Part shown: positions 1 to 8,274 of the stretch, in pieces | How positions within the stretch are numbered: position 1 is the first letter of the stretch | Layout: each line of letters begins with the position of its first letter | DNA from: Kribbella sp. VKM Ac-2568 | Lineage (GTDB): Bacteria; Actinomycetota; Actinomycetes; Propionibacteriales; Kribbellaceae | DNA length: 64,000 nucleotides | Direction of reading: 5' to 3' | Assembly (NCBI RefSeq): GCF_004345365.1 | Contig: NZ_SLVF01000016.1 | Span: forward strand, 124,001-188,000 | Made by a program: the position numbers and the translations under genes | Notes under the pieces: model-generated | Databases searched by the model: none | Seen by the model: only the letters and a program-made list of their open reading frames with translations | What the model was told of the DNA's origin: nothing

Positions 1-554
1 CGAACGGCGGGCCCGGTCCGATCGCGCCGTACCCGATGCCGGCCGAGGAACTGGCGAGCCTGTCGCCGATCGAGCAGGACCGGGTCGCGCGGATCAACGC
101 GTTCATGCAGGAGGAGTTCGGCTATGTCGCGATCCAGTCGACGCGTCCGCAGACGCTCGCCTACGGACTCGTCGACTCGCCCGTCGGGCAGCTCGCTTGG
201 ATCATGGACAAGTTCCGCGAGTGGACCCACCCGCGCGCAACGTTGCCGGACGCAATCATCGACCGGGACCTGCTGCTCACCAACGTGATGCTCTACTGGC
301 TCACCGGCACGGCCGGCACCGCCGCGTACGTCGGCTACGCACAGGCAGCACCGTGGGGCGTGACGAAGGAGAACTCCGGCGTCCCCACCGCCGCCCTCAT
401 CCTTGCCCACGACGTAGCCATCCGCCGCTACGTCGAACAGGAGAACACCATCACCCGCTGGACCGACGTACCCCGAGGCGGCCACTTCGCCGCCCTGGAG
501 GAGCCGGCCCTGCTGACCACCGACATCCGCGAGTTCTTCCGCGACCTGCGCTAG
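1..554 (+). CDS. Epoxide hydrolase-like alpha/beta hydrolase (3' part)
   Basis: The reading frame is open from the window edge, so the start lies outside; only about the last 184 residues are present. The tail has the layout of the bacterial/microsomal epoxide hydrolase (EHN) branch of the alpha/beta hydrolases: a W-x-M-D-K-F-x-E-W segment, the stretch LLTNVMLYWLTGT, and a late catalytic-type His in GGHFAALEEP just before the C-terminus. The nucleophile and the N-terminal EHN domain cannot be seen here. The family opens epoxides using an Asp nucleophile and a His/acid pair. Substrate is unknown. It converges on the next gene, with a shared hairpin between them. Confidence 0.75.
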   Translation, partial: NGGPGPIAPYPMPAEELASLSPIEQDRVARINAFMQEEFGYVAIQSTRPQTLAYGLVDSPVGQLAWIMDKFREWTHPRATLPDAIIDRDLLLTNVMLYWLTGTAGTAAYVGYAQAAPWGVTKENSGVPTAALILAHDVAIRRYVEQENTITRWTDVPRGGHFAALEEPALLTTDIREFFRDLR

Positions 555-620
555 TCCGTGATCGGGACCCTGCAACTGGAATCCTGGAACGGCAATACCT
601 CGCCTGGATCACGACGAGAT

Positions 621-651
621 GACCGGGGCAACGACAATTCGTCGCCCGGTC
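621..651. terminator. Bidirectional terminator-like hairpin
   Basis: An inverted repeat with arms GACCGGGGCAACGA and TCGTCGCCCGGTC (one bulge) around a short AT-containing loop lies between two convergent genes. It has no long T-run, which is usual for high-GC actinobacteria. Confidence 0.55.
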
Positions 652-677
652 ATCCGTCAGGAGCCGCGTGGGGAGGA

Positions 678-1085
678 CTACCGGCGTTCGAGGATGACGA
701 TGGGGATCTGGCGGTCGGTCTTGGTGGTGTAGGTGTCGTAGTCCGGCCAGATCTCGGTCATCAGCGGCCAGATCCGGGCGCGCTCCTCGTCGGTGGCGAC
801 GCGGGCGTGGGCGGCGAAGCGGTCGGCCTTGATCTGGACCTTGACGTCCGGGTCGGCCTCGAGGTTGAAGTGCCACGCGGGATGCGCGTCGGCGCCGCCG
901 GCGGAGGAGACGATCGCGTAACCACCCTCGACCTCGCGGTAGATCAGCGGGTTCTTGCGCTCCTCGCCGGACTTGCGGCCGACGGTGGTGAGGATGAGGA
1001 TGTGCGCGCCGTGGTCACCCCAGTCGTAGCCGACCTCGCCGTCGGTCTCCTCGTAGCGCTTCACGTGCTCCTGTCCGTACAGCAT
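678..1085 (-). CDS. Ddn-like F420H2-dependent nitroreductase-family oxidoreductase
   Basis: A 135-residue protein of the deazaflavin-dependent nitroreductase (Ddn/FDOR-A) family. The diagnostic core is ILTTVGRKSGEERKNPLIY followed by VSSAGGADAHPAWHFNL, the segment that wraps the F420 cofactor in known members, and the length is typical. Members reduce quinones or nitro compounds with F420H2, often at the membrane. The ATG follows an AAGGAG Shine-Dalgarno at good spacing. It is a single-gene unit. Substrate cannot be read from sequence. Confidence 0.85.
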   Translation of the reverse strand: MLYGQEHVKRYEETDGEVGYDWGDHGAHILILTTVGRKSGEERKNPLIYREVEGGYAIVSSAGGADAHPAWHFNLEADPDVKVQIKADRFAAHARVATDEERARIWPLMTEIWPDYDTYTTKTDRQIPIVILERR

Positions 1086-1142
1086 CGAATCTCCTTGCTC
1101 ACGCGGGTAGTTAAGGGCTTCAACAGTCGTACAGTACCCAGA

Positions 1143-1160
1143 TGTTCCCGGCCGGGAACA
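1143..1160 (-). terminator. Perfect 18-bp palindrome after rnz
   Basis: TGTTCCCGGCCGGGAACA is a perfect palindrome directly beyond the stop codon of the RNase Z gene, in the 76-bp space before the Ddn-like start. It can act as a terminator hairpin for rnz. Its position also leaves open an operator role for the neighbouring promoter. Confidence 0.4.
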
Positions 1161-1161
1161 C

Positions 1162-2070
1162 TCAGCGACGAGCCGGCACGGAGACCCGGGTGAGGTCGGC
1201 GGCGACGACGATCTCGCCGTCGAACTCGGCCGCCGCTTCCTCGTGGAAGCGCTCCGGCTCGGTGTAGCGCTGGGAGAAATGCGTCAGCACGAGTTTGCGC
1301 ACCCCGCACTCCCGCGCCACCCGGGCGGCCTGCCGTGCGGTCAGGTGCCCGAAGCGCCTGGCCAGTTCCTGCTCCGAGGACAGGTACGTCGACTCGATCA
1401 CCAGCAGGTCCGCGCCGTCGGCCAGCCGGAACACTCCTTCGCAGAGCCGGGTGTCCATCACGAACGCGAACCGCTGGCCCGGCCGCGGTTCGCTCACCTG
1501 CTCGACGGTCACCGTGCGCCCGTCCACCTCCAGCGATCCCGCCTGCTGCAGGCGACTCACCGCCGGCCCCACCACGCCGTACTGCGCCAGCCGGTCCGGG
1601 AGCATCCGCCGGCCGTCGGGCTCGACCAGTTGGTACCCGAACGACTCGACCGGGTGCTCCAGCCGCCTGGCCCACAACTGGCCGAACGGCCCGACCGAGA
1701 GCAGGCCCTCCTCCTCGACCGGCTCCTCCCGGACCTCGGCCCGCTCGAAGAACGACGCGGCGTACCGGAGCCGGGTGAAGTACTCCTGGCCGGACGCCGG
1801 GTAGTGCGCGTGCACGGGATGCCGCACATCGTCGAGCGACAACCGCTGGATCACCCCCGGTACTCCGAGGCAGTGGTCGCCGTGGAAGTGGGTGACGCAC
1901 AACCGGGTGATCGCCCCGGCCGAGACCCCGGCGTACAGCATCTGCCGTTGGGTCCCCTCGCCCGGATCGAACAGGAAGCCGTCGCTGTCCCAGCGCAGGA
2001 AGTACCCGTTCTGGCTGCGCTCTCGCGACGCCACCTGACTCCCGGTGCCAAGGACGACCAGTTCGCGCAC
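1162..2070 (-). CDS. rnz: Ribonuclease Z (tRNA 3' processing)
   Basis: A 302-residue, full-length short-form RNase Z of the metallo-beta-lactamase fold. The zinc motif HFHGDH is at residues 61-66. Other conserved elements are FDPGEGTQRQ (about 35-44), AFVMDTRLC for the second Asp ligand, ESTYL, and LTHFSQRY near the C-terminus. The enzyme endonucleolytically removes 3' trailers from tRNA precursors. The gene starts with ATG and ends 6 bp after the stop of no partner gene; the upstream neighbour on the same strand ends at 2076, so read-through from the kinase-aminotransferase operon is possible. Confidence 0.93.
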   Translation of the reverse strand: MRELVVLGTGSQVASRERSQNGYFLRWDSDGFLFDPGEGTQRQMLYAGVSAGAITRLCVTHFHGDHCLGVPGVIQRLSLDDVRHPVHAHYPASGQEYFTRLRYAASFFERAEVREEPVEEEGLLSVGPFGQLWARRLEHPVESFGYQLVEPDGRRMLPDRLAQYGVVGPAVSRLQQAGSLEVDGRTVTVEQVSEPRPGQRFAFVMDTRLCEGVFRLADGADLLVIESTYLSSEQELARRFGHLTARQAARVARECGVRKLVLTHFSQRYTEPERFHEEAAAEFDGEIVVAADLTRVSVPARR

Positions 2071-2075
2071 GAGGC

Positions 2076-4382
2076 TCAGGTTAGTGCAGCAGCTTGGAAA
2101 GCCTTGAGGAAGTATGCGACGTGGCCCTCGTCCCAGATCAGCGGCGGGCGGATCTTGAGGACGGTCCCGCCTGGTCCGGTGGTGCCGACGAAGACGCCCT
2201 GTTCGCGCAGTCGTTCGGCGAGGTCGGCTGCCGTCAGCGGGGCCTCCGGTGGGATCTCGACCCCGACCATCAGGCCCTGGCCACGAACGCGGGCCGCCGG
2301 GTGCAGCCTGGGCGCGAGGTCTGCGAGGCCGGCCGACAACTCGGCGCCGATCCGGCCGGACCGTTCGACCAGGCCGTTCTGCTCGATCACGTCCAGCACG
2401 GTCAGCGCGGCGACACAGGACACCGGGTTGCCGGCGAAGGTGCTGAAGAACTCGTCGATCGCGATGAACTGCTCGACGATCTCCCGCCGGGTGATCAGCG
2501 CGGCGATCGGGTGCCCGTTGCCCATCGGCTTGCCCAGCGTGACGAAGTCGGGCGTCAGGCCGAAGTCGGTGAACCGCCAGAGGTTGCGACCGCCACGGCC
2601 GAAGCCGGCCTGCACCTCGTCGGCGAGGAACAACCCGCCGAGCGCATGGGTCTCGTCCTGCAGGCCGCGCATGAACCGTCCGGTCGGCGTGAGGATCCCC
2701 GCGCTGCTGAACACGGAGTCGACGGCGAGCAACGCCACGTCCTGACCGGCCCGGCGCAACTCGTCATGTGCCAGCCGGACCCGCCGGCCCGCCTCGACGC
2801 CACTGGGTTGCTGCCCGTCCGCATCCAGCCGAGGCGCGTCGAAGACGGCAACGTGCGCGGGACGTGCCGACGGCGGGTAGGTGTTGGTCGACCAGGCAGC
2901 CGTCGCCTCGCTGACCCCGTGGTACGCGAGATCGGCGACCATCACTCCGGATCGACCGGTGACCACTCGGGCCATCCGCCACGCGAGGTCGTTGGCCTCG
3001 CTGCCCGAGTTGACGAAGACACAGGTGTCCAAGCCCAGCGGCATCGAGGCGGTGAGCCGCTCCGCGAGCTCGACGGCGTTGGGGTGCAGGTAGCGGGAGT
3101 TGATGTTCAGTACTGCGGCCTGGCGCGAGATCGCCTGGACCACGGCCGGGTGAGCATGGCCGACGACGGGAACGTTGTTGTAGGCATCGAGATAGCGACG
3201 CCCGTCCGCGGTGTGCACCCAGGCTCCGGCAGCCCGGACCACCTGCAACGGTTCGCGGTAGAACAAGGGCGACAGCTGCCCGCCCAGGGCTGCACCCCGG
3301 CGCTCCGACAGCGACGGATCCAGACGCTGGGCGGACTCCACCCGGGAGGTCCCGCAGAGCCGGTGGAAGCGATCCGCGAGCTCGGTGGCGTCCATCCCCG
3401 CCAGCAGATCGAGTCCGTGCCAGCTCCCGGCCACCAGGCTCGTCAGGTATTCGTAGTTGTCGGGATAGAGCGGAGCGCGCCACGCCGACATGAGCACGCT
3501 CGCGGCCATCCGGGCGAGCACCAGCTCACCGATCAGCTCGACCTCCTCCGGCTCGAGCGGCAACACCCGCTGATAGGCATCGAGGAACGCGGCGGCCGCG
3601 GGCCACGGATCGGCGGACTCCCGCAACAGCGAGGTCAGGCTGATCGCGAGATCGGCCACCCGGGCAGTGTGGTGCATGTCGCCGAAGTCGATCACGCCGG
3701 AGATCCCGTCCGCGTCGAGCAGCACATTGCTCAAGGTGACGTCACCATGCAGCACGAACGCCGGCAGCCGCTTGGTCGCTTCCTCCAAGCCCTCGAAGCG
3801 ATCCAGCAGCTTCTCCATCGGCGCCCGGCGGCTCGCGTCGGGCAACTGTTGCGCGAACGGCCGCAGCGCGGTCACCAGCCGGGGATCCCAGTCCAGCCGT
3901 CGATCGGCCGACGGGTGACCGAAGCCCTGGAGCGCACGAGCAAGCCGCGCGCAGACCTCGCCGAAGTCCGCGGCGAACCGGTCCGGCAGAACCGCGAGAT
4001 CGCCGACCGCACCCGGCATCACCGTCATCACCCGGACCTGGTGCACCCGGCCGTCGTCGGCCTTCAGGGTGACCACCTGCTCGCCGTCCACGGTGTCGAC
4101 GATGCGCGGGATCGGGAGACCGGGATCGACCAGCGCGACATGGCGCATCGCGGCGCTCTCCATCGCGATCTGGCCGGGATCGTCGCCGGAGTTCGACACC
4201 TTCAGCACCCGTTGCCGGCCGTCGTCGGCGACGGCCAGGAAGTTCAGGTCACGCTCACTCCGCAACGCCTGCAACTCGGCGACGATCCCGTACTGCGCGC
4301 GCAGGAACTCCGCTGCGGTGGCCAGGTCGACCTCGGGTGGTTCCTCGACCAGGCTCGACGTCTGTCCCACGGTCTGGTTCAC
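2076..4382 (-). CDS. Kinase-class III aminotransferase fusion, probable amino-alcohol kinase/phospho-lyase
   Basis: This is a 768-residue two-domain protein. Residues 1-330 form an aminoglycoside-phosphotransferase/choline-kinase fold with LHGDVTLSNVLLD (His212, Asp214, Asn219) and the metal-binding IDFGD (Asp232). Residues about 350-768 are a class III PLP enzyme with GSEANDLAW, LADEVQAGFGRGG and Lys618 in TLGKPMGNGH as the Schiff-base lysine. The same pairing is known for hydroxylysine kinase/5-phosphohydroxylysine phospho-lyase and ethanolamine-phosphate phospho-lyase relatives. I infer phosphorylation of an amino alcohol followed by elimination of phosphate and ammonia. The GTG start overlaps the MBL stop by 4 nt. 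A plain transaminase is the alternative. Confidence 0.8.
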   Translation of the reverse strand: MNQTVGQTSSLVEEPPEVDLATAAEFLRAQYGIVAELQALRSERDLNFLAVADDGRQRVLKVSNSGDDPGQIAMESAAMRHVALVDPGLPIPRIVDTVDGEQVVTLKADDGRVHQVRVMTVMPGAVGDLAVLPDRFAADFGEVCARLARALQGFGHPSADRRLDWDPRLVTALRPFAQQLPDASRRAPMEKLLDRFEGLEEATKRLPAFVLHGDVTLSNVLLDADGISGVIDFGDMHHTARVADLAISLTSLLRESADPWPAAAAFLDAYQRVLPLEPEEVELIGELVLARMAASVLMSAWRAPLYPDNYEYLTSLVAGSWHGLDLLAGMDATELADRFHRLCGTSRVESAQRLDPSLSERRGAALGGQLSPLFYREPLQVVRAAGAWVHTADGRRYLDAYNNVPVVGHAHPAVVQAISRQAAVLNINSRYLHPNAVELAERLTASMPLGLDTCVFVNSGSEANDLAWRMARVVTGRSGVMVADLAYHGVSEATAAWSTNTYPPSARPAHVAVFDAPRLDADGQQPSGVEAGRRVRLAHDELRRAGQDVALLAVDSVFSSAGILTPTGRFMRGLQDETHALGGLFLADEVQAGFGRGGRNLWRFTDFGLTPDFVTLGKPMGNGHPIAALITRREIVEQFIAIDEFFSTFAGNPVSCVAALTVLDVIEQNGLVERSGRIGAELSAGLADLAPRLHPAARVRGQGLMVGVEIPPEAPLTAADLAERLREQGVFVGTTGPGGTVLKIRPPLIWDEGHVAYFLKAFQAAALT

Positions 4383-5161
4383 GGTGTCTCCTCGAAAGAC
4401 TGGGGTGGTGGGGTGGGCGAGGAATCAAATGACTGGGGTGGTGGGGTGGGCGAGGAATCAAATACAGCCTGGCTTCGTCCCCGGAAGACCAGCGGTTCGG
4501 GGCTCACGACGTACTCCAGGTTCCCACTGGCGCTGATCCGGAAGGGAGCGTCATGTCCGGGGCAGACGACATCGGCGAGATCGGCGACCCGCTCGACCGA
4601 CGCATCCGCCTTGGCCGCGTCGTACGGGCGACCCGACGCGCGGCGGGCCCGCAGTACTGCGGCAGTGGGCACGGCGTCACCGGTGAGCACGGTGGTTCCG
4701 GCGTCTGTGGTCACGGCGAGGCCGATCGAGCCAGGGGTGTGCCCGGGCAGCTCGAGCACTTCGACGCCGGGGATGAGCTGGTCGCCCTCCCCCGCCGACT
4801 GGATGTCCAGCCCGTCGAGCACTGCCTTGGCCCAGCGGGGTGTGCCGAGGTCCTTGGCGGGTGGCGCGTCCAGGTTGCGCAGTTCGTCCGCGTGCAGCAG
4901 CACCCGTGCCCGCCGGAAGAAGTCGGCATTCTGCAGGTGGTCCCAGTGGCCGTGGGACAGGACGACGGTGTCGATATCGGCCGGCTCGAGTCCACGGGCG
5001 GACAAAGCCTCCAGCAACATCCGGCGCCGGCCGGCATGGCCGCAGTCGAACAGCACCCGCCCGGCCTCGCTCTCGACCAGGTGGACGGAGCAGAAGGCCG
5101 GATTGCCCTGGTTTGTGTTCAGCGAGTACCCGTTGAGCAGAGTGGTGAGCGTCGGTGTCAT
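4379..5161 (-). CDS. MBL-fold metallo-hydrolase with repeated C-terminal tail
   Basis: A 260-residue metallo-beta-lactamase-fold hydrolase with HGHWDH, the PGHTPGS segment, the GDA Asp ligand and a late PGHD His. The arrangement resembles lactonase/glyoxalase II-like enzymes. ATG is preceded by GAGGGAG. It is the first gene of an operon and its stop overlaps the start of the kinase-aminotransferase by 4 nt, so it may act on a product or lactone of that pathway; this is inference. The last residues are two copies of SFDSSPTPPPQ created by a 33-bp tandem duplication, giving a Pro/Ser tail beyond the folded domain. Confidence 0.82.
   Translation of the reverse strand: MTPTLTTLLNGYSLNTNQGNPAFCSVHLVESEAGRVLFDCGHAGRRRMLLEALSARGLEPADIDTVVLSHGHWDHLQNADFFRRARVLLHADELRNLDAPPAKDLGTPRWAKAVLDGLDIQSAGEGDQLIPGVEVLELPGHTPGSIGLAVTTDAGTTVLTGDAVPTAAVLRARRASGRPYDAAKADASVERVADLADVVCPGHDAPFRISASGNLEYVVSPEPLVFRGRSQAVFDSSPTPPPQSFDSSPTPPPQSFEETP
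4398..4463. repeat. Two identical 33-bp tandem repeats
   Basis: Copies lie at 4398-4430 and 4431-4463 with no visible mismatch. The unit length is a multiple of three, so each copy adds 11 residues (SFDSSPTPPPQ) in frame to the C-terminus of the MBL hydrolase. The G-rich T-G-G-G-G runs suggest replication slippage. Confidence 0.95.
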
Positions 5162-5182
5162 CCGCTCCCTCGTCGCAGTGAT

Positions 5183-5212
5183 TCCTGATCAGGAGAGTGA
5201 CCCTGGTCAGGA
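5183..5212. promoter_or_regulatory. Tandem palindromic operator candidate for the MBL operon
   Basis: A perfect palindrome TCCTGATCAGGA (5183-5194) is followed 18 bp later (start to start) by a near copy CCCTGGTCAGGA (5201-5212). Both sit 20-50 bp upstream of the MBL hydrolase ATG. The paired, phased spacing suggests a dimeric repressor site. No regulator gene lies beside it. Confidence 0.45.
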
Positions 5213-5219
5213 GGTGGAG

Positions 5220-5269
5220 CAGCAGCGCTCCGCGCCTTCTATGAGCACGCATGGCCCGGGGCGCTGCTG
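5220..5269 (-). terminator. Terminator hairpin after tldE
   Basis: The arms CAGCAGCGCTCC and GGGGCGCTGCTG pair around a 26-nt loop just downstream of the TldE stop codon. It separates the tldDE operon from the MBL promoter. Confidence 0.55.
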
Positions 5270-5271
5270 GT

Positions 5272-6612
5272 TCAGGGGAGGACGAGCGGACCGGCGTCGA
5301 TCAGCAGCGACGGAACCACGATGCTCTCCATGAAGGTCTGGTCGCAGCGCTCGCGCACGGCGCCGACCCCGAGGATCGCGTTCATCACGTCGTCCATCTT
5401 GAAGGTGAAGCGCAGCTGCGGGTGCCAGCCGACGAGCTTGCCGTCCTCGGCCCAGTACGTCGCGTCGCGGGTCGTCCCGGTGACCAGGGTCTCCTTCGGG
5501 TGCAGCACCCGAAGGTAGTCGAGCCGGTTCACCACGAGCCCACTGCCGACCTCGGCGAGCAACTCGTCCTCGGTGGACTCGCCGGGCGCCAGCAACAGGT
5601 GCGACGGAACCGGGTCGCCGCCGAACCGCCAGCCGTCCGGTACCGCGTGACCGGTCGGCACGCCGCCGGTCAACCCGGCCCGGCGCTGGTCGGAGACGAC
5701 GCCGGTGAGCACGCCCCTGTCGATCAGCGTGGTCCTGCGCCGAACGTTGCCCTCAGCATCGAATCCGCTGGGCAGTCCGTCGGCGTCGCAACCGTCGTCG
5801 ACCAGGGTGATCAGCTCGCTGGTGATCTTCTCGCCGAGACGGCCCGCGACCAGCGACCGTCCGGTGGCGTAGGCGTTCGCGCCCAGGACCGCGTACCCGT
5901 AGGTGGCGATCAGGCTGTTGACGGCCTGCGGCTTGAGCAGCACCCGGCAGGTGCCGTGGTGGGCATCCACCGAGGGCAGCGGAGTCAGCGCCTCCCGCAG
6001 CCGGCCGGGAATCTCCCCGATCGGGATCTGGTCGGCGTCGCGGTGCAGCAGCTTGACGCTCGCGGATCGCCCGTCCTGCTTGGCGATCGCCTGGATCGAG
6101 GCCTTGGTCAACGTCTCGGCGCGGAACAGCCCGGTCGAGTCGGCCACCACTCGGTCCATCACGTCGTACCGGATGGCGCCGCCGAGTTTCATGTCGGAGT
6201 CCAGGCCGACCCGGACCGTGTTGAACCACTGGTGGCGGACCGCCGGATCAGACTCCAGTACCGACTGAGCGGGGACAATCTCAGGCGTGGCAGGCGCTGT
6301 GCTGCCGGAGTTCGTTCCTGACGGTGACTCCGGGGCGTTGCTCGAGGTGGCCGGGAGGTCGGCCAGGGCCGCGGAGAGGCGGTCGGCGAGGGTGCGGACT
6401 GCGTCGGGATCGAGGGTCTCCAGCGAACCGGCGGCCGCCCGGCCGTCGCGGTTGATCCGGACCCGGACCCGGAGCCTGCGTTCGCTGTGCTGGGCGGTGA
6501 TCTCCGACTCGGCGTAGCGGAGCAGGTCCGCGTTCTCGCCGAGGATGTCGAGCCGGGTGCCGTCGCCGAGGATCTCCAGCGCCCGGGCGACCTCTGCCTG
6601 ATCGATGCTCAT
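5272..6612 (-). CDS. tldE: TldE/PmbA-like subunit of a TldD/TldE protease
   Basis: A protein of about 446 residues, starting at the ATG that overlaps the tldD stop by 4 nt (ATGA). An upstream in-frame Met exists but would lie inside tldD. It has the TldD/PmbA fold, and the HExxxH metal motif of TldD is absent, as expected for the non-catalytic partner. Known TldD/TldE heterodimers are zinc proteases that degrade unfolded or short peptides and can mature or destroy peptide natural products and antitoxins. Here the pair has no precursor peptide gene nearby. Its promoter boxes link it to the C45 peptidase/transport operon. Confidence 0.85.
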   Translation of the reverse strand: MSIDQAEVARALEILGDGTRLDILGENADLLRYAESEITAQHSERRLRVRVRINRDGRAAAGSLETLDPDAVRTLADRLSAALADLPATSSNAPESPSGTNSGSTAPATPEIVPAQSVLESDPAVRHQWFNTVRVGLDSDMKLGGAIRYDVMDRVVADSTGLFRAETLTKASIQAIAKQDGRSASVKLLHRDADQIPIGEIPGRLREALTPLPSVDAHHGTCRVLLKPQAVNSLIATYGYAVLGANAYATGRSLVAGRLGEKITSELITLVDDGCDADGLPSGFDAEGNVRRRTTLIDRGVLTGVVSDQRRAGLTGGVPTGHAVPDGWRFGGDPVPSHLLLAPGESTEDELLAEVGSGLVVNRLDYLRVLHPKETLVTGTTRDATYWAEDGKLVGWHPQLRFTFKMDDVMNAILGVGAVRERCDQTFMESIVVPSLLIDAGPLVLP

Positions 6613-8063
6613 CGTCCCACCTGCACATTCTGGAAGCGTCCGGGTACGGTGCCGTGGCCGACGTGGGCCACCTGCAGGGGCTCGCCCTTGTTGCAGGACG
6701 GGACGCCGTGCACCTTCCACTCGTCCGGCCCGCCGAGGGCGTCGAGCTCGGCCCAGAACTGCGGCGTGACGCCCTGGTACGTGCAGTTCTTCAGCATCCG
6801 GCCGATCTTGCCGTCGCGGATCTCCCAGCCCATCTCGGTCTGGAACCGGAACGACATCCGCTGGTCGTCGATCGAGAAACCCCGGTTGGTGTCCACCAGG
6901 ATGCCGCGCTTGGTGCCGGCGATCATCTCGGCCAGCGAGGACTCACCCGGCTCGAGGCAGATGTTGGTCATCCGGACCAGCGGCAGCCGCTGCCAGCCGT
7001 CGGCGCGGGACGCCCCGGTCGGTTCGTCGCCGAGCGCCGCCGCGGACTCGCGCCCGGACATGTAGCCCTGGAAGATGCCGTCCTTCACCAGTTGGGTGCG
7101 CTGGGCCGGAACGCCCTCGTCGTCGTACGCGTAGGAGCCGAGCGCGCCCGGGATGGTCGCGTCGGCGTACGCCGAGACGATCTCCGATCCCCAGCGGAAG
7201 TTGCCGCGGCGCTCGGGGGTTGCGTAGGTGCCACCCGCCAGGCTGGCCTCGGTGCCGAGGGCGCGGTCGGCCTCCATCGGGTGGCCGGCGCACTCGTGCA
7301 GCACCATCGCCAGCTGGTTGCTACCGGCAACAAGTGTGGTGACCTCGTCGGGGCACTGCGGCGCGGTCAGCAGCGCGACCGCCTCCGAGGCGACCCGGGC
7401 CGCGTTCTCCGGCAGGCCGATCGCCAGCACGTGCTCCCAGCCGGCCGTGGCGAAGTCGCCGCGGTGACCGCGGATCTGGCGCGGCACCCCCTGCGGGAAG
7501 GAGCGGCGCTGGACGTCGTTGCCGTCGCCGGCGTTGACCATCAGGCCGCCGCCGCTCTCGGTCAGGGTCTGCTCGATCAGCGCGCCCTCGGTGTTCGCGA
7601 ACACCTTCTCGTCGCGGTAGAAGTCGACCGACGCCTCGACCTGCTGGACCAGCGGACCCGCGGTCGACGCCTCTTTCACGGTGGCGGACAGCAGGTCGAG
7701 CTTGGTGGACAGCGGGACGAGGAACGGGTCGACCTCCATCGGCGACGACCAGGTGGCGCGCGTCGTCACGGGCTGCCCCAGCGCGACATGACCGCCGCCG
7801 CCGGCGGCGCGGGCCTGGCCGACGGCCTGGGCGATGACGGCGTCGATCCCTTGCGGGTCGAGCCGGTGTGTCGCGGCGAAGCCCCAGTGGCCGCCGATCA
7901 CGATGCGCAGGCCGAGGCCGAGGGAGTCGTCGTAGCCGACCTCACCCGGGCCGTCGAGCTCGACCAGCACCAGTTCGTGGGTCCGCCGGACCACCCGGAC
8001 ATCGCCGTACTGGACGTCGGAGGGGAGCAGTGCGAGCACGGTCTCCGCGGTGTCGCGCATCAT
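6609..8063 (-). CDS. tldD: TldD-like zinc metalloprotease catalytic subunit
   Basis: A 484-residue TldD-family protein. The zinc-binding HExxxH motif is intact at residues 256-261 (VLHECAGHPMEAD), followed by C-terminal segments typical of TldD (GILVDTNRGFSIDDQRMSF, MLKNCTYQG). It is cytoplasmic, with no signal peptide. It forms a two-gene operon with tldE. The upstream region carries the same two boxes as the C45 peptidase promoter, which points to control by the MurR/RpiR regulator at 15853. The physiological substrate in actinobacteria is not established. Confidence 0.9.
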   Translation of the reverse strand: MMRDTAETVLALLPSDVQYGDVRVVRRTHELVLVELDGPGEVGYDDSLGLGLRIVIGGHWGFAATHRLDPQGIDAVIAQAVGQARAAGGGGHVALGQPVTTRATWSSPMEVDPFLVPLSTKLDLLSATVKEASTAGPLVQQVEASVDFYRDEKVFANTEGALIEQTLTESGGGLMVNAGDGNDVQRRSFPQGVPRQIRGHRGDFATAGWEHVLAIGLPENAARVASEAVALLTAPQCPDEVTTLVAGSNQLAMVLHECAGHPMEADRALGTEASLAGGTYATPERRGNFRWGSEIVSAYADATIPGALGSYAYDDEGVPAQRTQLVKDGIFQGYMSGRESAAALGDEPTGASRADGWQRLPLVRMTNICLEPGESSLAEMIAGTKRGILVDTNRGFSIDDQRMSFRFQTEMGWEIRDGKIGRMLKNCTYQGVTPQFWAELDALGGPDEWKVHGVPSCNKGEPLQVAHVGHGTVPGRFQNVQVGR

Positions 8064-8142
8064 TGGGGCCTCCTCAGTGGGCGGGAGTCAGCAATCACGT
8101 CTGGATCCTCCGAATCGTCTGGCCGGGCACCTCGGAACCGAC

Positions 8143-8187
8143 TGTAGCAGGTACTACGAAATTACTGAATAGCGTTGTGTTCACTAC
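8143..8187. promoter_or_regulatory. RpiR-type operator pair upstream of tldD
   Basis: Box B, TGTAGCAGGTACTAC, is at 8143-8157. Box A, CGTTGTGTTCACTAC, is at 8173-8187, centre to centre 30 bp. Both recur upstream of the C45 peptidase at 15698-15745: Box A is identical over 15 nt, and Box B matches at 12 of 15 on the opposite strand. Box B resembles the TGTARTNNNAYTACA class bound by HexR/RpiR-family proteins. The boxes lie 80-125 bp upstream of the tldD start. Confidence 0.7.
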
Positions 8188-8208
8188 AAGACACCTTTCG
8201 GACCTGCG

Positions 8209-8246
8209 CCGGCCCCGCACGGACTGGGATCCACGTGCGGGGCCGG
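8209..8246 (-). terminator. Strong terminator hairpin
   Basis: CCGGCCCCGCAC and GTGCGGGGCCGG form a perfect 12-bp stem around a 14-nt loop. It is placed to end the COG4280 operon transcript before the tldD promoter. Confidence 0.7.
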
Positions 8247-8274
8247 ACGTCAACAGGGCAAGGGATTCAGGCCC

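Noticed and set aside
2094..5333. A 1079-residue plus-strand open frame
   Set aside because: It is antisense to the kinase-aminotransferase and MBL genes; its sequence is Arg/Gly/Asp-rich with no family motif, as expected from GC-rich third positions.
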